The notes under the pieces are model-generated. The model did not search any database. It was given only the letters and a program-made list of their open reading frames with translations, and had not been told where the DNA came from. The translations under genes and the position numbers were made by a program. A stretch of DNA of 64,000 nucleotides from Whitmania pigra (Eukaryota; Annelida; Clitellata; Hirudinida; Haemopidae), in contig JAJTWR010000314.1 in NCBI GenBank assembly GCA_021613335.1, forward strand, positions 2,159,501 to 2,223,500, written 5' to 3'. Positions 1 to 11,800 of the stretch are shown piece by piece. Positions within the stretch are counted from its first letter, which is position 1, and each line of letters opens with the position of its first letter.

Positions 1-94
1 TATTAACTTAATAATGTTTTTACATTAAATTTTGTGGTTCTACACAATTCTAATTTGCCTTAAATTATAAATTCAGTTGGTCATTACTCAACAG

Positions 95-1141
95 ACCAGG
101 TAGCCCAAATAGGGCAGAAGATAATACTAAATGATGCCAGGGGTCCGGTCATGGGCGTAGGCCATCTCGGTGATCGCATCTATTGTGTGGCGAAAGGCTC
201 CAACAAGCTCTTCATGTTTGTCGACAGTCCTCCCTACAATCGCATGATACCAGAGGAGGTGGTCGTTGGAGAGTTGACCAATCCGCAGGCCTTGGTGGTA
301 TGCCCTGGAAGCAAGTCTCTCTATGTCAGTGACTATTCAGAGAAGAACATTGTTTTCAGGTTTGTCTTTAGTATGCTTTGTGGATACAGCATCCATGGTG
401 TGCGTACGTGTATATTTTTGCAATTCATCCAAATGCACCAATAATGAATGCAGGATTTTCCCAATGGTTAAAGAGGGCAACAAGGTTTCCAGGGGTAGAC
501 TGGATGGCAATCCTGCTGGTATTGCATTGGTCCATTCGAAGCCCAATACGATCGTGGTCATCCTGAAACGAGACAGAAAGATGCATATTGAGATCTATGA
601 TTCATCAGTCTCAAAAGATTCTCGAGGTTCGGTGAGCGAGTCGGAGACTTGGGAAAAGAAGTACATCATAACGACCACCAAAGATGTTATGTTGCCTCTT
701 TGCGTTACCACGGTCGTTATTAAAGAAGATGCATCCCCTTCCTCTTCTTCCTCAGAGAGACTGTATCTTCTCTATGGATCTGGAAAGTACCTGAGCACTG
801 GTGGAGAGTTTGAATCCTATAAAGTGTCACAGATCAACTTGGAGACCAGCCTGGTCTACAACACCTACGACCTCAAGGAACTTTCTCAGGGCAATGGAGA
901 TAAATTTGTCACAAACAACATGACTTGTGATGATTCACAAGGAGGCATTCTCATCCTTGGCAAGAAAGGTCAACTGATGCACTTGAACTCTGAACTGACC
1001 CTTTTCAATGAAGAGGCAAAGTTGGGATCTTCCCACCATTGCTTCTGCTTCAGGCCCAAGGAAAGAATAGTCATATTAGGAAGTTCAAACAAGTCCTATC
1101 TCGTCTGCTACAAGTTGAAAGACCTGAGTGCCAGATGCTGA
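95..1141 (+). CDS. C-terminal part of a beta-propeller (NHL/WD-like) protein, 5' end outside the window
   Basis: Two exons, 95-359 and 454-1141, joined across a 94-bp GT-AG intron with the split codon AG|G restored; the stop is at 1139-1141. An acceptor at 92-94 shows that more exons lie upstream, outside the window. The translated part has blade-like repeats typical of NHL or WD propellers: stretches such as GDRIYCVAKGSNKLFMF and NPQALVVCPGSKSLYVSDYS resemble the NHL pattern 'P.gvav...g.lyVaD..n.rI'. Later blades are more degenerate (GGILILGKKGQLMHL, KERIVILGSSNKSYLVCYKL). No catalytic motif is visible. Such propellers in animals are often the C-terminal half of TRIM or NHL-repeat proteins that bind RNA or protein, but the N-terminal domains that would decide this are missing. 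The propeller fold is fairly safe; the family is not. Confidence 0.7.
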
Positions 1142-2914
1142 CGCTGTTGATGGCCAGTGGCTGATGCAACTATTCAGCAGTTTTTAATGTTTATTTTTGT
1201 AAGTTAATGTATATTTTTAAAATTTTGCTATTTTAAACGTTTTAGTCCATTTGGTTGTTAGGGTAGATGTGAAATTTTTTTCTTTATTTGTCATGATGAT
1301 GTAATATTATAAGATTAACAAGTTAGTTTGGTCTGATTGCAAATTTGCGTGAAACTTTGTGATGAAATCATGATTTGCTATCATAATTATGAAAAAGTAT
1401 TTCATCTTAAATTATTAACCAGTTTTGCATTTTACAAAACTGACTGCATTAAATAGTTGGGATTCATTGATTGGAATTATTTTAGAAGTGATCATGGATA
1501 ACTTTTAGTATTTGTTATTTTATTAAAGAAAAATTATTTGTTTAACTTTTTCGTTTTATTTTCAATTTGTTGGAATCGCTTATGGAGATCTGATTCCGAT
1601 GGAAGTTTCATCAAGGTCACAGAAATGTTGATGGAGTAATTTGTATTCTGTAATTTCTTTTGCTTTGCTTTATTAAGCATGAACCAAAGACTCATTTCTC
1701 AGTCTATTTTTACTTCTTTCAAATAAAGATGACTCATCAAATGCCCAGAAACACAATGACTTAAATGCCCTAATTTGTTTTTCATAACAATTTTCACAGT
1801 TATGAAATGAATTCACAAAACAGGAGTGATTGTCACATACTACCTTAATAATTGATATTCAATCTGAAGTGGACTAGTAAGTATGAAAGTGCGTTTGTCT
1901 TCTACGGAGGTAATGGCCTATTTATGGAAATGAATTTCACTTGGGTTAATTTTGTTTAAATGATGCGCTTTGGTCGAATTAAGTTAAATTATAGCCTGAC
2001 TTGACTGAACTGGATTGCAAAACAGTGATCTGTTAAAAAATGGTAATTGTGTTCCACCCTTCCAAAGTAGTTTGGGGTGAGGGGAGGCGCCCCGCACTGA
2101 CTTTAGACGAGACGCGAAAAAGGTCAAAAAATTACCATTTTATTTTAATATTTTTATTCGGTTATAAGATCAGGCGCACTATTCATCATTGATCAACGTA
2201 AGAAACAGATGATAGGCTTAATGGTTAAATTAATGCTAACGAACCGAAACATGACTTTAAAAAAAAAAAAACACTAAAAACCAAGTGCTGATTGAACAAC
2301 AAAGTTATTTCAACATTCAATTGTTTCATTAAAATTAATTAATTATGTAATTGCAATTAGGTGGTCTTTAGACACTTTAACAACGTGAGGCAAAACGGAG
2401 TACGTCGAAATATTCACAATCCCATTCACAATTTCACATTACGGGGTAAAAATGTCTGAAAATTTTTACTGAAATAACTTTAATTATGGTTTTAAAAATG
2501 AAAATGTAAATAGCGAAAATGTGCATATCTTAAAGCAGTACTAATGCTTCAAGTGATAAAATAGCATAAAAAGGCAACAAATGAAAATATACATGAAATG
2601 TAAAAGTATTTTCAGTAGTGACAGCATTAATTTGTAATCGATAATAAAATATTAAATATTTTGCTTCAAAACGAAAAAATTCATCTCAAACTTAATCCGA
2701 ACTTCGAACGTTTCGACCCAAACTCGGGAAGTGGGCCATTTACGTCTTCTTTAATGGTTCGTTACTTTAATCGGTTAGCCAGCAAATTAATATCGATAAG
2801 AGGCTGAAGATTTGTGTTTCTAAGTCACATATTTAAAAAATGGATAAATTTTCATATTTATTATCATTACTATTTTAGAAGTTAATTACCAATCTGAATT
2901 CCTGGTTTATTAAA
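1142..2914. other. Intergenic, no gene seen
   Basis: AT-rich spacer between the propeller gene and the receptor cluster. The only compositional break is a GC-richer patch near 2050-2120. I found no exon-like segment and no recognisable repeat family. Confidence 0.6.
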
Positions 2915-4400
2915 ATGCTGAGAATGTTGAGTTACTTAAGTGTTATTACGCCATTATTAAGAGGTTAAAAAAGTTTTAAATTAATAAAAACCAAGATTTT
3001 AAAGAAAAATTTTAATTGACAAACATTCCCATTTTACAGCAATAGCTATGCATAGTACACAGAGCTCTGTTGCTCAAGAACCGATAGAAATTTTAACAAG
3101 GATCGTTAAAACATCCACCTATGTGGTAGAATGTTATTTCTGCGAAATTCCTTCTCTGCGGACATACAAGTCCCGTAATGCAAATTACAAAGATGTGGCC
3201 AAAGGAGAGGACATGATCAGAACTAAAACACACGGTCAAAAAGGTGGATGGTTGCGACTTGCCATTTACGACACGGTCTGTATTTATGGCTTGTTTCTCC
3301 AGGCCATTGAAGTTGAAGCTGCTGGATTATTCAGCTGTTGGAAAGGCTCAGTTGAACTCAGAAAAACTATTCTCATTGTAATAAGTGAGAAAGTTTGATT
3401 AAAAAATGTTGTTTTCTATTAAATTAGATGACGATATCAAATGCGAGGCGTTGCCAAAACCCACAGAATCTGGAAGCATTTATTTCGGAGGAAGTGATTA
3501 TGTCACCATCAACTGCACCATAAGATATCCATCATGAATCATGCATTGTTACTCCTATTTGGACAGACCTCACATGGTACAGGGATTTTACGATACCTGG
3601 TGATGACTTCAAAGTCAGCATGGATGACAATCACGCACTGCTCAAATTTAAGCCTGGTGCTGATGTAGCATATGGGACTCATTTCAACCTATCCTTTACT
3701 TTCAATTGTTCATCATTCTCAAACAACAGCCGAGATCCCCGTCAGCAAGGGCGGTACGATTTCGGAGTTCTAGAATTTATCTTTACTGTTGAAAGTAAGA
3801 ATGTTTGCTTTTTCTTGATTTGAGGAAATTTAAATTTAAAAAAAATTAAATATTTTTTGTTCACAGAAAGAATGACTAAACCTTTGCACTCTTATCAGGT
3901 TTAACTATAGTCCCAATGATAGTTGTGCCAATTATTTTCTTGAAAAAGCAAATAAACATTTGTAAGTGCGACATTTTAAATTTCAAACGTCTAAAATTTC
4001 GTAGAAAATTATTTAAATAATTAGTGCCGTGTAATTTTTTTTATTTATTTCGGTTTACTATTTAAATAAAATTCAGAATATTCACTTCTTGCTTAAGTTA
4101 AATGATTGAAAAAAATTCCTTAAACTATTTTTTTTATAACAATGTGATTTAGTCATTATGATTTTTAAATATCAAGTTGTAAACTATTTTACATCAAAGC
4201 AATCTCCTCAAAAGATGAACACAGAAAGCGCTGAACTGCCAAAAGATGAACCAGAGACGGAGACAATTACGCCTAGAAGATACCTGAGGATAAAAAAAGA
4301 CTTAAAGGCTAAAGGTATTAGAGTTTACGACGCCTTAGATGATGGCTATGACATTATCAGAGATTCCGTTATGGTGACATCTTGTGTAACTCAGTTATAA
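2915..4400 (+). pseudogene. Receptor unit 1: two-Ig-domain membrane receptor with a 2-nt deletion in D2
   Basis: Exons: signal peptide 2915-2963, D1 3040-3384, D2 3428-3794, TM 3899-3961, tail 4153-4400, all phase 1. D1 shows the family pattern (ECYFC, TYKS, AAGLFSCWKGS). D2 matches the other units but lacks two bases where they read ADESC (about 3532), so the frame hits TGA at once. The rest of D2 continues in the next frame to a normal donor, and the exon length (367 instead of 369) confirms a 2-nt loss. The TM exon is short (LTIVPMIVVPIIFLKK) and uses an acceptor inside a longer candidate exon. The tail keeps three motifs: YLRI, YDAL, YDII. Either a recent pseudogene or a sequencing error; otherwise it would be a receptor of about 357 residues. 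Confidence 0.7.
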
Positions 4401-5053
4401 ATATGAAGTTTAGTAGCAAATGATGAATGATATTTTTGTTTAATAGATTCATTCCAGAGTGTTAATTAATTTTCATTGCACCATCTTGTTTGATAATGAT
4501 TTCGCTTTAGGATCAAACCTATTTTTCGAATTACGGACAATAAAAAATATCTACTTTTCGAATTTCAAAGTTCGCGCAGATTTAAATCTAATAGGCAGAC
4601 ATAAATGGTCGAAATTACAAAATTAGAGCCAATTCTGTAATGGAATAAAAAAATGGTTTTAAAAACCGGGCTGTCCTCTTGGCGTCCCTGAAGCAATCGC
4701 CCACTGCTAGCCCAAATGGCATCAATGTTTTTATATTCCACAATTAGGATCAAAAATTCGAATAATTTAGATTATAATTAGTAAAAAACCTTTCCGGATT
4801 TGACAAGAACATATAATTTTAAATAAAGGCTTACGCTTTAAAACAAAAAAAGAAGTAACATGATAAATTAATATTACAATTCAATTATTGGTACACCAAA
4901 CTGCTCAGAGCTTTTGATGAGGCTAAAAAAGCTGCTTTTCTTTATAGCTGCTGTAGTTTCGTTATTTAGCAGTAGGAAAATTAATTTAGATACAGAAGGT
5001 CCGAAATCAAGTAATCAAACAAAAAGTTCAATTAAAGGATTGTTGCGATATTA
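4401..5053. other. Spacer between receptor units 1 and 2
   Basis: AT-rich sequence with no exon-like segment. The next signal-peptide exon begins at 5054. Confidence 0.5.
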
Positions 5054-6067
5054 ATGATGCTTCTTGTTTATCTGTGCTCTACTCTTTCAATTTTACATGA
5101 TGGTTGGTTTTGATAATAATTAAAGTGATGCATGCCAGATAAAAGAGCATAAGTTTGTAATTTTTCAAGATAGAATATAAATATTGATCTGATATAAAAA
5201 AAGTAAATTTTACTGTTACATGTGGTTATAATTAAATTTCCATAGTTCTACAGGGTCAAGCTTATGCAATGTCACCCATTACTAAACCAGTGCAAAGAAC
5301 AACAAAAATTGTTGTGGTAGGAATAGATGATTTCGTTGCATGTTACTCTTGCAACATCAGCTTTCTACAATGGACATACAAGTCGCGTAATGAAAACTAC
5401 GAAGACATCGCAAAAGGAATTGGAATAATTAAAAACAAAATTCATGGTATCACCGAGCTGTGGACTAATGTCACAATGAATAACTCAGAATGCATCTATA
5501 ATTTGTATCTCATTAATATCCACATTGAAGCTGGTGGATTATTCACTTGTTGGGAAGGTTCGGTAGAACTTGGAAAAACGAATGTCATCGTCATGAGTAA
5601 GCAACAGTATTATGCTAGCATCACCAATTTATAATTTATAATATGTGTATGTGCAAGTGACTCCAGTTGTTAAATTTTTGAATCAACAGCTAATAACATC
5701 TCCTGTCTGGCTACACCGCCTCCGTCAGATTTTGAAATCATCTTTATCAGGCAAAGCGATTCTATCTCCATTAAATGCTATCTGAAATATTCATCGGATG
5801 AATCGTGTATTGTTTCTGCTATTTGGACAGACGTCACAGGATACAGAAACCTGACGCTTCCTGGAGATGACTTTCAGGCTGATATGGATGAAAACCATGC
5901 ATGGCTTGATTTCAGGCCTGGTGCTGATATAGCAAACGGGACTCACTTTAACCTATCATTTGTTTTCGTCTGCTCATATTTTTCCAACAATAGTTTGGCC
6001 GACCGACATCAAGGACGATATGATTTTGGTCGTGTACCTTTTATAATTTTTTATGAAAAAAATATCA
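5054..6067 (+). CDS. Receptor unit 2: signal peptide + two Ig domains, no TM or tail exon of its own
   Basis: Exons: signal peptide 5054-5102 (MMLLVYLCSTLSILH), D1 5246-5596, D2 5690-6067, all open and phase 1. D1 has ACYSCN, WTYKSRN and AGGLFTCWEGS; D2 has KCYLKYSSDESCIV, the WTDVTGYRNL block and several N-glycosylation sequons. D2 is the most diverged of the intact copies. After the D2 donor (GT at 6068) I find no TM or tail exon before unit 3 begins at about 7259. Unit 3's D1 can be entered either from its own ATG or through an in-phase acceptor at 7310. Unit 2 is therefore either the 5' half of a four-Ig-domain gene whose 3' half is unit 3, a secreted form, or a decayed copy. The domain calls are firm; the gene boundary is open. 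Confidence 0.6.
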
Positions 6068-6788
6068 GTAAGTAAAATAATTTGTTCTCCCCTTCAGCTT
6101 ACATTACTGGTAACATATTACAGGATTTTAAAGTGGCATAACCATTTTAATTAATGGGATTTATTATTATTTATTATTTAATTTGCAAAATCATCATGAC
6201 AACACAATGATTTAATATATTTAATATTCATTAGTATGTGATATCGCTTTTCATCTATTTCACAACTAATCTTCAATTGACTACCTAACAGGAGTGTTTG
6301 GATGTACGTTTTACAATGACTAAAATGTACTTGATTGTAACCAAAATTATGAACTCTTAAGTTGAAGCCAACCATATTAATTTAAACCATTTACCGTTAT
6401 TAATTTAAAACAATAAATTTGGGATTGGATTCAGAGGCTGAAAGATACTCCCGATGCATGAGTCAACAACAGCCCATACCATTATACCATTAATTTATAG
6501 CAGTTTAAGATGACTAGTGTGTGCGTGATAATTCCCAAGTCTTCCTTAATGTTAAGTAGATTTACAAAACCTCTCCAGAAATTAGTACAAAAGAAATGTA
6601 ACTATTAAAGCTATTTGTTAGTTTTTAGTCAAAGAATTTTTGGTTCATTCATGAAACCGTGTTTGCGGTATCAAATTGTATTTATGCAAATGATTATGAG
6701 ATGATCGTTATTCTTTATTAACGTTATTTTGTTAAGCTGTTGTTACTGTCTGTTTCATTTTTGCCTCAGTATAATTAATAACAAGTTT

Positions 6789-6900
6789 CATTAACGTCCG
6801 TTGCATAGCTAGATGATTAGGACGGTGCACCAACAACGGGGTTCGAATCCTCGCTGTCATCGTGAAAGGCGCAGCCTTAACCATTAGGCCATGCGGTCGC
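6789..6900 (-). repeat. tRNA-derived SINE-like repeat, copy A
   Basis: Read on the - strand, this segment has an RNA polymerase III A-box-like block (TGGCCTAATGGTTAAGG) followed about 35 nt later by a B-box-like block (GATTCGAACCC). The non-tRNA tail contains CTAATCATCTAGCTATGCA. The same head and tail recur at 26850-26938 plus 28303-28340, and the tail core recurs near 63840. The fold does not make a convincing functional tRNA, so I call it a SINE rather than a tRNA gene. Confidence 0.6.
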
Positions 6901-7258
6901 AGATTTTACTTCAATTAATTAGGCAGTTGTAAATAAATCGTATATTCAAAGATAATAGTTTTTTTTTATCAAATTAAGAAGTGAAATAAAAAGTAAATGC
7001 TTAATCCAAAAGTTGTGGAAGTTATATAATTTATTTGGAAATATTTTGTTTTACAAATTACTTACAAATCTAAGTTGATTTTATATTATCTGTGCTTAAG
7101 TTTGCCATTACTACGTTAGAACCTGATATTAAATAATGTTAATTAAATCTTTAACTTTAGAACTTAGTAAGACTTGATGAAATTATATATTCACCATATA
7201 AACCATATAAAGACGTAATTTCAGTTGCTTCCAATTTTTACAAAAAGAAATGTAGGTG

Positions 7259-8712
7259 ATGAAAAATCCATTTTACAAAACATATTTACGTTTATCTTTT
7301 TTTTTCTTAGCAGCTGCAAAAAGTCCAAACTATGCAACAAAGTCACTCATTAATATAAGCAGTAATCCAGAAGCATTAGTAAGAATTGTTAGGTCAGGAA
7401 CAGATGTTGTACTGGAATGTCATTCTTGCAATATCGATTTTCTGGAATGGACTTTCAAACCACGAAATGATATCCCTAAAGATATCGCCAAAGGAATCGA
7501 AGTTATCAAAGTTCAAAATCACCCAAAAATTGATCCATGGACTAATCTCTCCGTAGACCATGTAAATTGCAAATACCTTTTGTTTTTATTTAACATCCGA
7601 TTCGAAGCTGCAGGAATATTTAGTTGCTGGAATGATTCTCTGGAAATCATTAAAGCAAATCTAATCGTCATAGGTGAGCACAGACATATGTAACACAATT
7701 ACCAACAATTAAGATTGTTTTTTTTAACTTTAATAAGAATTTTCAAATTCACATATTTTTTTCTTTGCAAATATAGATTCTAGCAATAGCTGTTTGGTTA
7801 TCCCTAAAGCTCATATTTCTGGAATCACCTTTTCTAAACAAAACGATTCTCTTACCATCAAATGTTCTTTCCAATATTTAGCCGATGAATCATGTATTGT
7901 TACTCCTATTTGGACAGACCTCACAGGATACAGAAATTTGGCGATACCTAGTGATGATTTTGAAGTTAATATGGATAATAAACATGCATGGATTCGCTTC
8001 AGACCTGATGCTGATATAGCAAATGAAACTTATTTTAACTTATCAATTGCCTTCAGCTGCTCTTCTTTACCATACAACAACCACATCCAGTACGAATTTG
8101 GTCAGATTCCATTCCCAATTAAAAATAAAAATTATGAAGGCAAGGTTTACTACCTAAATGCAAACATTTTGACTACATTCATGTATTACTAATCAAATTT
8201 GCAATAGCTTAATTCTAATTTTAACGACAGGAAAGAGAAACCAAACCGAGCCAAAGAAAACATTTACAGATACGTCTAACCTAATGCTGCCAGCAAGCGT
8301 CATTAGAATTGCAATTGTTGTTGTCGTTGTAGCCTTGATTCTGGTTGTTCTTATAAAGTACTCCAGGCCATGTTTTGGTGAATATTCAAAATTATTATAA
8401 ATTAAATTAAATTTTCATATCCAGACATCCCTCTCTCTGATATTAATGCAAAACTATTTACATTTATAATAATTACTTTAAGGTTATTTCAATGACTCTT
8501 TAAAATTACCTTAAACATTCTCTTCAGTTCATAACTCCCAAAGGGTTGTCCTTCCTGAGATTCCCATGGTAGAAAGTTATGCTCAAATCGCGGAAAACGA
8601 ACTGCCCAAAGACAATGAAAGATATGAAGTTTTAGACGATGGTACATACGAAACTGTTGATGATTCTCCAGTTGTGATAGACTGTGAAAACTATATTCAG
8701 ATCATGGAATAG
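7259..8712 (+). CDS. Receptor unit 3: two-Ig-domain membrane receptor with a four-tyrosine tail
   Basis: Model: 7259-7673, 7777-8139, 8231-8377, 8528-8712, giving 369 residues. ATG 7259 opens a plausible signal peptide (KNPFYKTYLRLSFFFLAAA) that runs into D1; an acceptor at 7310 would instead allow a separate leader or splicing from unit 2. D1: ECHSCN, LEWTFKPRN, AAGIFSCWNDS. D2: KCSFQYLADESCIV and the shared WTDLTGYRN block. D2 must leave through a GC donor (AAG|GCAAGG at 8140) to keep phase 1. The TM segment is AIVVVVVALILVVLI followed by KYSRPCF. The tail has YAQI, YEVL, YETV and YIQI with spacings 11, 4 and 11. Known tyrosine tails of this type bind SH2 proteins; the ligand is unknown. 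Confidence 0.75.
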
Positions 8713-9872
8713 TGTTTATATTATTATGTAGCAAAATTACAGTATGTAAATATTATTAATAATAACAGATATTATTTAAAATTTAATAAAAAATTAAGTC
8801 ATCGTCACGATCAATCAAAAAGTAATAATAAAATATTGTTATTATTACATCAAGACTACTTTAATTGATTTTCTTTTACCACTTTTTATTTTTAATGAGC
8901 CCAGGTTTTCTAGTTTAAAATAGAAATAAAAATTAAAACATAACTAAGTTATTAATAATAACAATTTAAAATAAAATGTCTTGTATTCTAATGCAGCTCT
9001 TAAAAATATTACTATGCATCATTGTCACTTATAATATGCAAATATCGTTTTCAATAATTTCAAAATATTATGGTCGTTTATTTTTATGATAATGGAGTTA
9101 GCGTCCATTAATCATTTCTGGTATAACTAACTCATTTTAAAGTTTTTAGACGACCTTTATAGATTAAGTTAATTACTTTGAACTAGTGCAACCTTCCAAT
9201 AAAGAATACGGTGTTCAAAATAAATTTATTAATTTCAAATATGTGAAGGGGACAAAGTATAGAAACTAGAAATTTTCTATTATTAAGTTTAAGTAATCGG
9301 TAGTAAGGATTTGAATTGTGGAAGGGTATCTAGTAATTACAAACAGCAGCAATAACATGTCTAGCATCTCCAATAAAAAATATTAGATTTTTATTCTTCA
9401 ATTCATGTTCTATGAAAATAACTCTTAATTTTGAAATTAGGATCTTTAGAAAATAGTTTCGTTCTTAAATTTTATTGCAACTTGTTTTAGTTGCATAGTA
9501 AATGCTTGCATCAAATAATAGATATATAAAATGGAAAGAGTATTTATATAATTACATTTAGACATATTCTCCAAATAGTAGGTTTTCTGGCTTGCATATC
9601 GTATCGCTACCAATTTATCTGAGCTATCATTTTGTTAAAAGCAGCTTCAATGTGCTCACTTTATGTGTTGATGAAGTACTTTTTGTTTTAAATAATTATT
9701 AGGTACTCTTGGTTATCGCCAGTTCCTACACATAACTATAAATAATATTTAAAGTTTGATTTGTAATGATAAATTGAAAGACTTTTACTCTGGGGAAATG
9801 TTTCATTACGACTAATTAAAAAATTTTGAACGTTCTTGAATTTTATTGCAAATCGGATTTCACATCAAACCA

Positions 9873-11800
9873 ATGTTAAAGATATTTCACTGTTTTGCTA
9901 TTTTGCTTCTCTTGCAAGGTTAGTCAATAATTTTATGAAGAAATCATCAATGCCATTTTTTCATGCTGAAAAAAATGATGCACCAAAAATTGAGATCAAA
10001 TTGTTAGTATTAAGATTTTTATGACCACAAATAATGCTACCATTTCTAAATACCCAAATTATTGAAATTCGATCGCCGAAGAGGAATTACAGTCTGAATG
10101 ATATTGAAACATCAAAAATGTATATATTTATTTGATGATATTCAAATTTGTGTAACAGTTACAAATAATAAAGGTATTTCACGGATTATTGCAATGAGAG
10201 TAATTGACAAAACCGCAATCGTGGAGAAAGGAACAAATGCAATTGTTGAATGCAAAAACTCTTGCAACTTTGATTCTTTACTTTGGTCGTACAAACCCTC
10301 CAATAAAGCATATTACGAAGATCTCATTGTTGTGGGGAGTGCATCGATCAGAAATAAAATTTCTAGAAGAAGGGATCAGTGGTTTAATGTCATAAACGAC
10401 ACAAATTGCAGGAGTAGTTTGATTCTGCCTAAAATCCAGTTTGAAGCTGCTGGAGTCTATGCCTGCTGGGAGGGTTCAGTGGCTAATGGAAAAACGAATG
10501 TTATTGTCGTCAGTGAGTAACATTGATTTGTCAACAATTTATTAGGTTGAATTGAATGGTTATATTTATACTTTAATTAATTAATTATACACAGATCAAA
10601 ACAATTGTTCAATCACACCAGAGTTTCCAGACTACGAAAACATCCTTTTGAGGCAAAATGACTCAGTGACCATCAAATGTTCTTTCCAATATTCAGCAGA
10701 TGAATCATGCATTGTTACTCCTATTTGGACAGACCTCACAGGATACAGAAATCTCACGATACCTGATGATGATTTCGAAGTTAACATGGATGACAAACAT
10801 GCTTGGATTCATTTGAAAGATGACGTAAAAATAATTAATGGAACTCAATTCAACTTATGCTTTGCTTTCAAGTGTTCTTTTGTCAACATCAGCGTCAAAA
10901 ATCAAGGTGGACAACGAGGACGTTATGATTTTGGAATTGTACCATTCAAACTTTTTATCGATGGTATGTTTCAAACGTTTTTTTTCTATTATTGAACTGC
11001 GATTCTGCTAATTAAGTAATTTTGTTGAACAATTTGATGATTAGATGGAAAGATGTTTTATTTTCAATTAAAATTTCATGAAGCTCAATTTATAATACAC
11101 TAAAGTGAATTCTTATAATAACTTATCCTCTGAATTGTTTAAAGTATTTGAGCACGTTCTGTGATTTAATTTGTTTTTTCCTTTTACTATTTGGAGTTTT
11201 CTTGACAAAGTAAATTATGACAGAAATTACATAAGTTTGATTAAATGTGCCTTTATTTTCAGGAAGTACAAGCACAGAATTGAATTATCAAAAAATGGAC
11301 GCCGTCAACATTTTACTCACGGTCGCTGTTAATATTGCCATTGCAATAGTTGTTTCTGTGTTCCTGTTTTTGGTTTGCCTAAAAAAGCTTTCCAAATTGT
11401 GTTTCGGTAAATTTTAAACTTACCAAAGAATCTAATTTGGCAATACAACGTTTGCGTTTTTATTTTTAGTTTATCGTTAAGTGGTTCAATTTTAATAAAG
11501 ACTTTGTCAATTGATATCGCATTAAGATGAAAGCAGCATCATTAACTAAGGAGGACAAAATATGGCTTCAAGGTTTTACTATTAAAAATATTCATTTCAC
11601 TTTCAATAGCCAACAATGATAAAAGAAGAAATACAGGAACCACTGCCTCGAGATCCGACGGATATGCTGGAATCAGGAAAAACCTGAGCTCCGAAGACAG
11701 CAATACTTATGAAGTTATTGCTGATGGACATTATGAGTCTATCATTGGCGATCCTCCGCAGTCAGTATGCGTTGGAAGCCATGTTCCCATCGTAGAGTAG
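9873..11800 (+). CDS. Receptor unit 4: complete two-Ig-domain membrane receptor
   Basis: Exons: signal peptide 9873-9918 (MLKIFHCFAILLLLQ), D1 10159-10512, D2 10595-10963, TM 11263-11406, tail 11610-11800; all phase 1, no interruption, 367 residues. D1 is a V-set-like Ig domain: first Cys in VECKNSC, the WSYKPSN strand, last Cys in AAGVYACWEGS. D2 starts with the PEFPDYENILL leader shared with the headless unit at 19405 and carries the conserved ADESCIV, WTDLTGYRNL and DDDFEVNMDDKHAW blocks. The TM helix has no charged residue inside it and ends VCLKKLSKLCF, a Cys/Lys-rich juxtamembrane motif repeated in most units. Tail motifs: YAGI, YEVI, YESI (spacing 11, 4). This is the cleanest example of the family. 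Confidence 0.85.

Noticed and set aside
6789..6900. A functional tRNA gene on the - strand
   Set aside because: A and B boxes are visible but acceptor and anticodon stems do not pair convincingly, and the same segment with a shared tail recurs, which fits a SINE.
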